The position numbers were made by a program, and so were the translations under genes. Shown here one piece after another: positions 62,179 to 64,000 of a DNA stretch of 64,000 nucleotides. Numbering within the stretch: position 1 is the first letter of the stretch; every line of letters starts with the position of its first letter. The stretch comes from Sycobia sp. Sy_11 (taxonomy: Eukaryota > Arthropoda > Insecta > Hymenoptera > Epichrysomallidae), in assembly GCA_018907035.1 (NCBI GenBank), contig JACCIC010000015.1:4879501-4943500 (forward strand). Reading direction: 5' to 3'. The notes beneath the pieces are model-generated. The model saw nothing but the letters and a program-made list of their open reading frames with translations. It was not told the origin of the DNA and did no database searches.

Positions 62179-62514
62179 TTTTACTGCAAACGTAAATATA
62201 ACGACGAAAATCTGATGAAATCATTACAAACGCCTCTCTTCTACTTTTCTAACGAAATCATCAAATGCAGGCAGGGGTCTTATTTGTTTGTTTGTTTGTT
62301 TTTTTTTTTTTTTTTTTGAAGTACCAGGGTCTTGGCCATGTTCGACTTGATCGTGTAAATGTAGGCTCTCGACCAGACCCTGACCGGGTCCTGCTCGTTG
62401 AGGACCCCCGGCGGTCGGCGCATCTTGTCGTAGCGGCACTCGCTGGTCAGCTCCTGGAGCAGCTCCGTCTGGGTGATCGGGCCGATAACGCTGATGTTCC
62501 GGCAGCTCTCCTTC
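51842..62514 (-). CDS. pHCl-1: Cys-loop ligand-gated chloride channel, pHCl-1-like (5' end missing)
   Basis: Eight exons read in one frame on the minus strand: 62514-62325, 60351-60122, 59960-59878, 59619-59464, 58135-57980, 56448-56283, 52826-52646 and 52111-51842, all with GT-AG borders and matching phases (about 476 aa). The order is that of a Cys-loop subunit: extracellular ligand domain ([44 protein letters not shown]), the 13-residue Cys-loop [15 protein letters not shown] (Cys147-Cys161 here), M1 ([20 protein letters not shown]), M2 ([20 protein letters not shown]), M3 ([20 protein letters not shown]), a long intracellular loop with a six-proline run, and M4 ending [14 protein letters not shown] before M2 replaces the PAR of other anion channels and supports chloride selectivity. 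There is no second disulfide in the C loop, unlike glycine or glutamate types. I judge pHCl-1 the best match from memory of the family; the class is certain, the subtype less so. The signal peptide and start lie upstream of 62514. Confidence 0.88.
52112..62324. other. Introns of the channel gene
   Basis: Introns are 534 bp (52112-52645), 3456 bp (52827-56282), 1531 bp (56449-57979), 1328 bp (58136-59463), 258 bp, 161 bp and 1973 bp (60352-62324). An (AT)n tract lies at 62130-62176. Splitting the intracellular loop over two exons with a 3.5-kb intron leaves room for alternative exons, which insect pHCl is known to use. I see no extra coding exon with confidence. Confidence 0.6.
62130..62176. 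repeat. (AT)n microsatellite
   Basis: About 23 AT units within an intron of the channel gene. Confidence 0.95.
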
Positions 62515-63053
62515 CTGTTGGCATTGTGTGAAAAGTTTCGATAAAAATTAATATTGATAATTCATAAAGGCTTTATAAGTACTGTGACTATTAATTGTAA
62601 ACAATCATATAGGAATTATAATCAATCGGCCCTTGCATCTTGAATATGTAAACATAAATCGAAATGAATCTGATGAATTGAGCAGGAGAAATGTTTATAA
62701 TGTATATATATAACTTTATTTCAACGTTCGCATCTTATAACAACCGATTTTTTTTTAACATTCTCTAATAATCATAAACTTAGGTAAATAATTAACACTA
62801 ATTGACCCACTTCACAAGATAAGAATGTTGTTTGATCACTGTTTCTCTGATTTATTGAATTCATTACTTAAAAACGAAACTTCCTATTAATAATATGCAA
62901 ACTTAAAGGGCATTTAATTTGCATATTTAAAATTCAAATAGTAATACGAGTGCGACTGGTAAATAAAAGTACCCTACCAACGACATTTAAATCATTTAAA
63001 TGAAAAAGGTGTCTTCTGTTTTTCTTTTGCGTAAATATAATTATCTTTGATGG

Positions 63054-63098
<45 letters not shown>

Positions 63099-64000
63099 TA
63101 TGATAAAATTAATAGATATTGATTTATATCAATGTAATTATGATTTGAAGATAATATACAGATGTATCAATAAATTTGTGATTTTAAGAATAACAATAAT
63201 AATTATATAAGAGCAATAGTTATTGAGTAAATGTCTGGTTTTTTTTTCATGGCAATCTGGAAAGTAGAGCATCATTATAAATAAGAATAAAGAACGTCGA
63301 GTATCGACTTGCAAAATTTCTCCAAATTTGAGAATTGCATAGAACAAATAAAAATTCTTAAAATTAATAAAAATTTTGATTGCTCAATCAAACTTGAAAT
63401 AAGATTGATTTTAAATACTTATAGTGTTGATCAACGCTTCAAAGACAGTTTCGAAAACAAAATTTTTAAAAATTTTATTTAATAAATCATAAGCATATTT
63501 TCGAGACAGATTTATACGGTGCTGGAACTGAAGAACACTATTTGCTTCATATGTAAAATAATGCGTTTGCAAGAGCGTTGCCCGAAAAAACTTAGGTTTT
63601 CGAAATTTACAATTTCTTGCTCCGTGCGTTTGTCTTATGAGAAATCTGTTCAATTTCGAAAGCCAATTAAACTCTATAAACGAACAGTGATAACAAATTC
63701 AAGAATAATGAAAATTTTTGGAAATTCTTCGCAGTGATGGAAGGTGGAATAAATTTTTACTTTTTTTGCATCGCATTTGTGACTAGCGAAACAACCTTTG
63801 AGCACAATACATTCTTATTTTGTTCAACGAGTTATAGTTTTTATTTATTTAACAAGAGCTTTTTTAATTTTAACCTACAATTTCAGATATGTAAGGTAGC
63901 CGTAATAAAGTATTTTAAAACCTTGACAAGCGCATCAATAGCGCGTTACATTATTCAACGTAACTATATTACGATGTACTATAGTTATATACTACCTTCA
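62515..64000 (-). other. Upstream intron of the channel gene
   Basis: AT-rich, with (AT)n at 63055-63094. The exon that encodes the signal peptide is not recognisable here and probably lies beyond the window. Open frames at 63411-63737 have no domain. Confidence 0.5.

Noticed and set aside
62224..62531. Frames on both strands over the first channel exon
   Set aside because: The correct frame is the minus-strand exon 62514-62325 ([23 protein letters not shown]); the others are shadows that also run into a T-rich tract.
1..64000. CRISPR arrays, bacterial operons, riboswitches
   Set aside because: Repeats are microsatellites or transposons, genes are spliced, and nothing suggests prokaryotic DNA.

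Overview
This window is AT-rich animal nuclear DNA, and everything recognisable in it fits an insect, most likely a hymenopteran (ant, bee or parasitoid wasp). The signs are spliced genes with GT-AG introns, mariner transposons, several kinds of non-LTR retrotransposon, a Penelope-like fragment, Helitron ends, many (AT)n and (CT)n microsatellites, and an insect-type chloride channel gene. The species assignment is inference.

Layout. Positions 601-1698 (minus) hold a complete three-exon gene for an RPA-interacting protein (RPAIN). Positions 2.3-5.3 kb hold a tRNA-derived SINE candidate, an internally deleted mariner with about 190-bp terminal inverted repeats, and a decayed Helitron end. At 5572-5943 and 15261-15641 (both plus) lie two single-exon genes for small secreted MBF2-like proteins. 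They are tandem paralogues separated by 9.3 kb of mobile-element debris: a deleted non-LTR element with a 13-bp target duplication, a Helitron 3' end and a Penelope-like reverse transcriptase fragment. Positions 15.9-24 kb hold no host gene that I can support, but do hold another Helitron end and a second deleted non-LTR element. Positions 25.2-34 kb form a dense transposon island: a mariner interrupted by about 1.25 kb of GC-richer DNA, a nearly intact 1284-bp mariner with one frameshift, an unclassified GC-rich block, and a 4.4-kb R1-clade (Waldo-like) retrotransposon lying between (AC)n microsatellites.

At 36.4-38.4 kb and 44.1-47.7 kb (plus) are two three-exon genes for secreted RNase T2-family proteins. 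They are products of a segmental duplication with identical intron positions and phases. Both keep the two catalytic histidines but have lost the glutamate and lysine of the second active-site motif. From 62.5 kb down to 51.8 kb (minus) run eight exons of a Cys-loop ligand-gated chloride channel, most like the insect pH-sensitive chloride channel pHCl-1. The carboxy end is complete; the signal-peptide exon lies upstream, probably outside the window. The channel gene and the RNase pair are convergent.

The genes do not form one pathway: RPAIN (RPA nuclear import) and the channel (neuronal or epithelial chloride conductance) are conserved singletons, whereas the MBF2-like and RNase T2-like genes are small secreted-protein families expanding by local duplication. 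The most interesting items are the RNase T2 pair with the altered active site and the two non-LTR elements that lack reverse transcriptase but keep a gag-like ORF and an intact 3' end.
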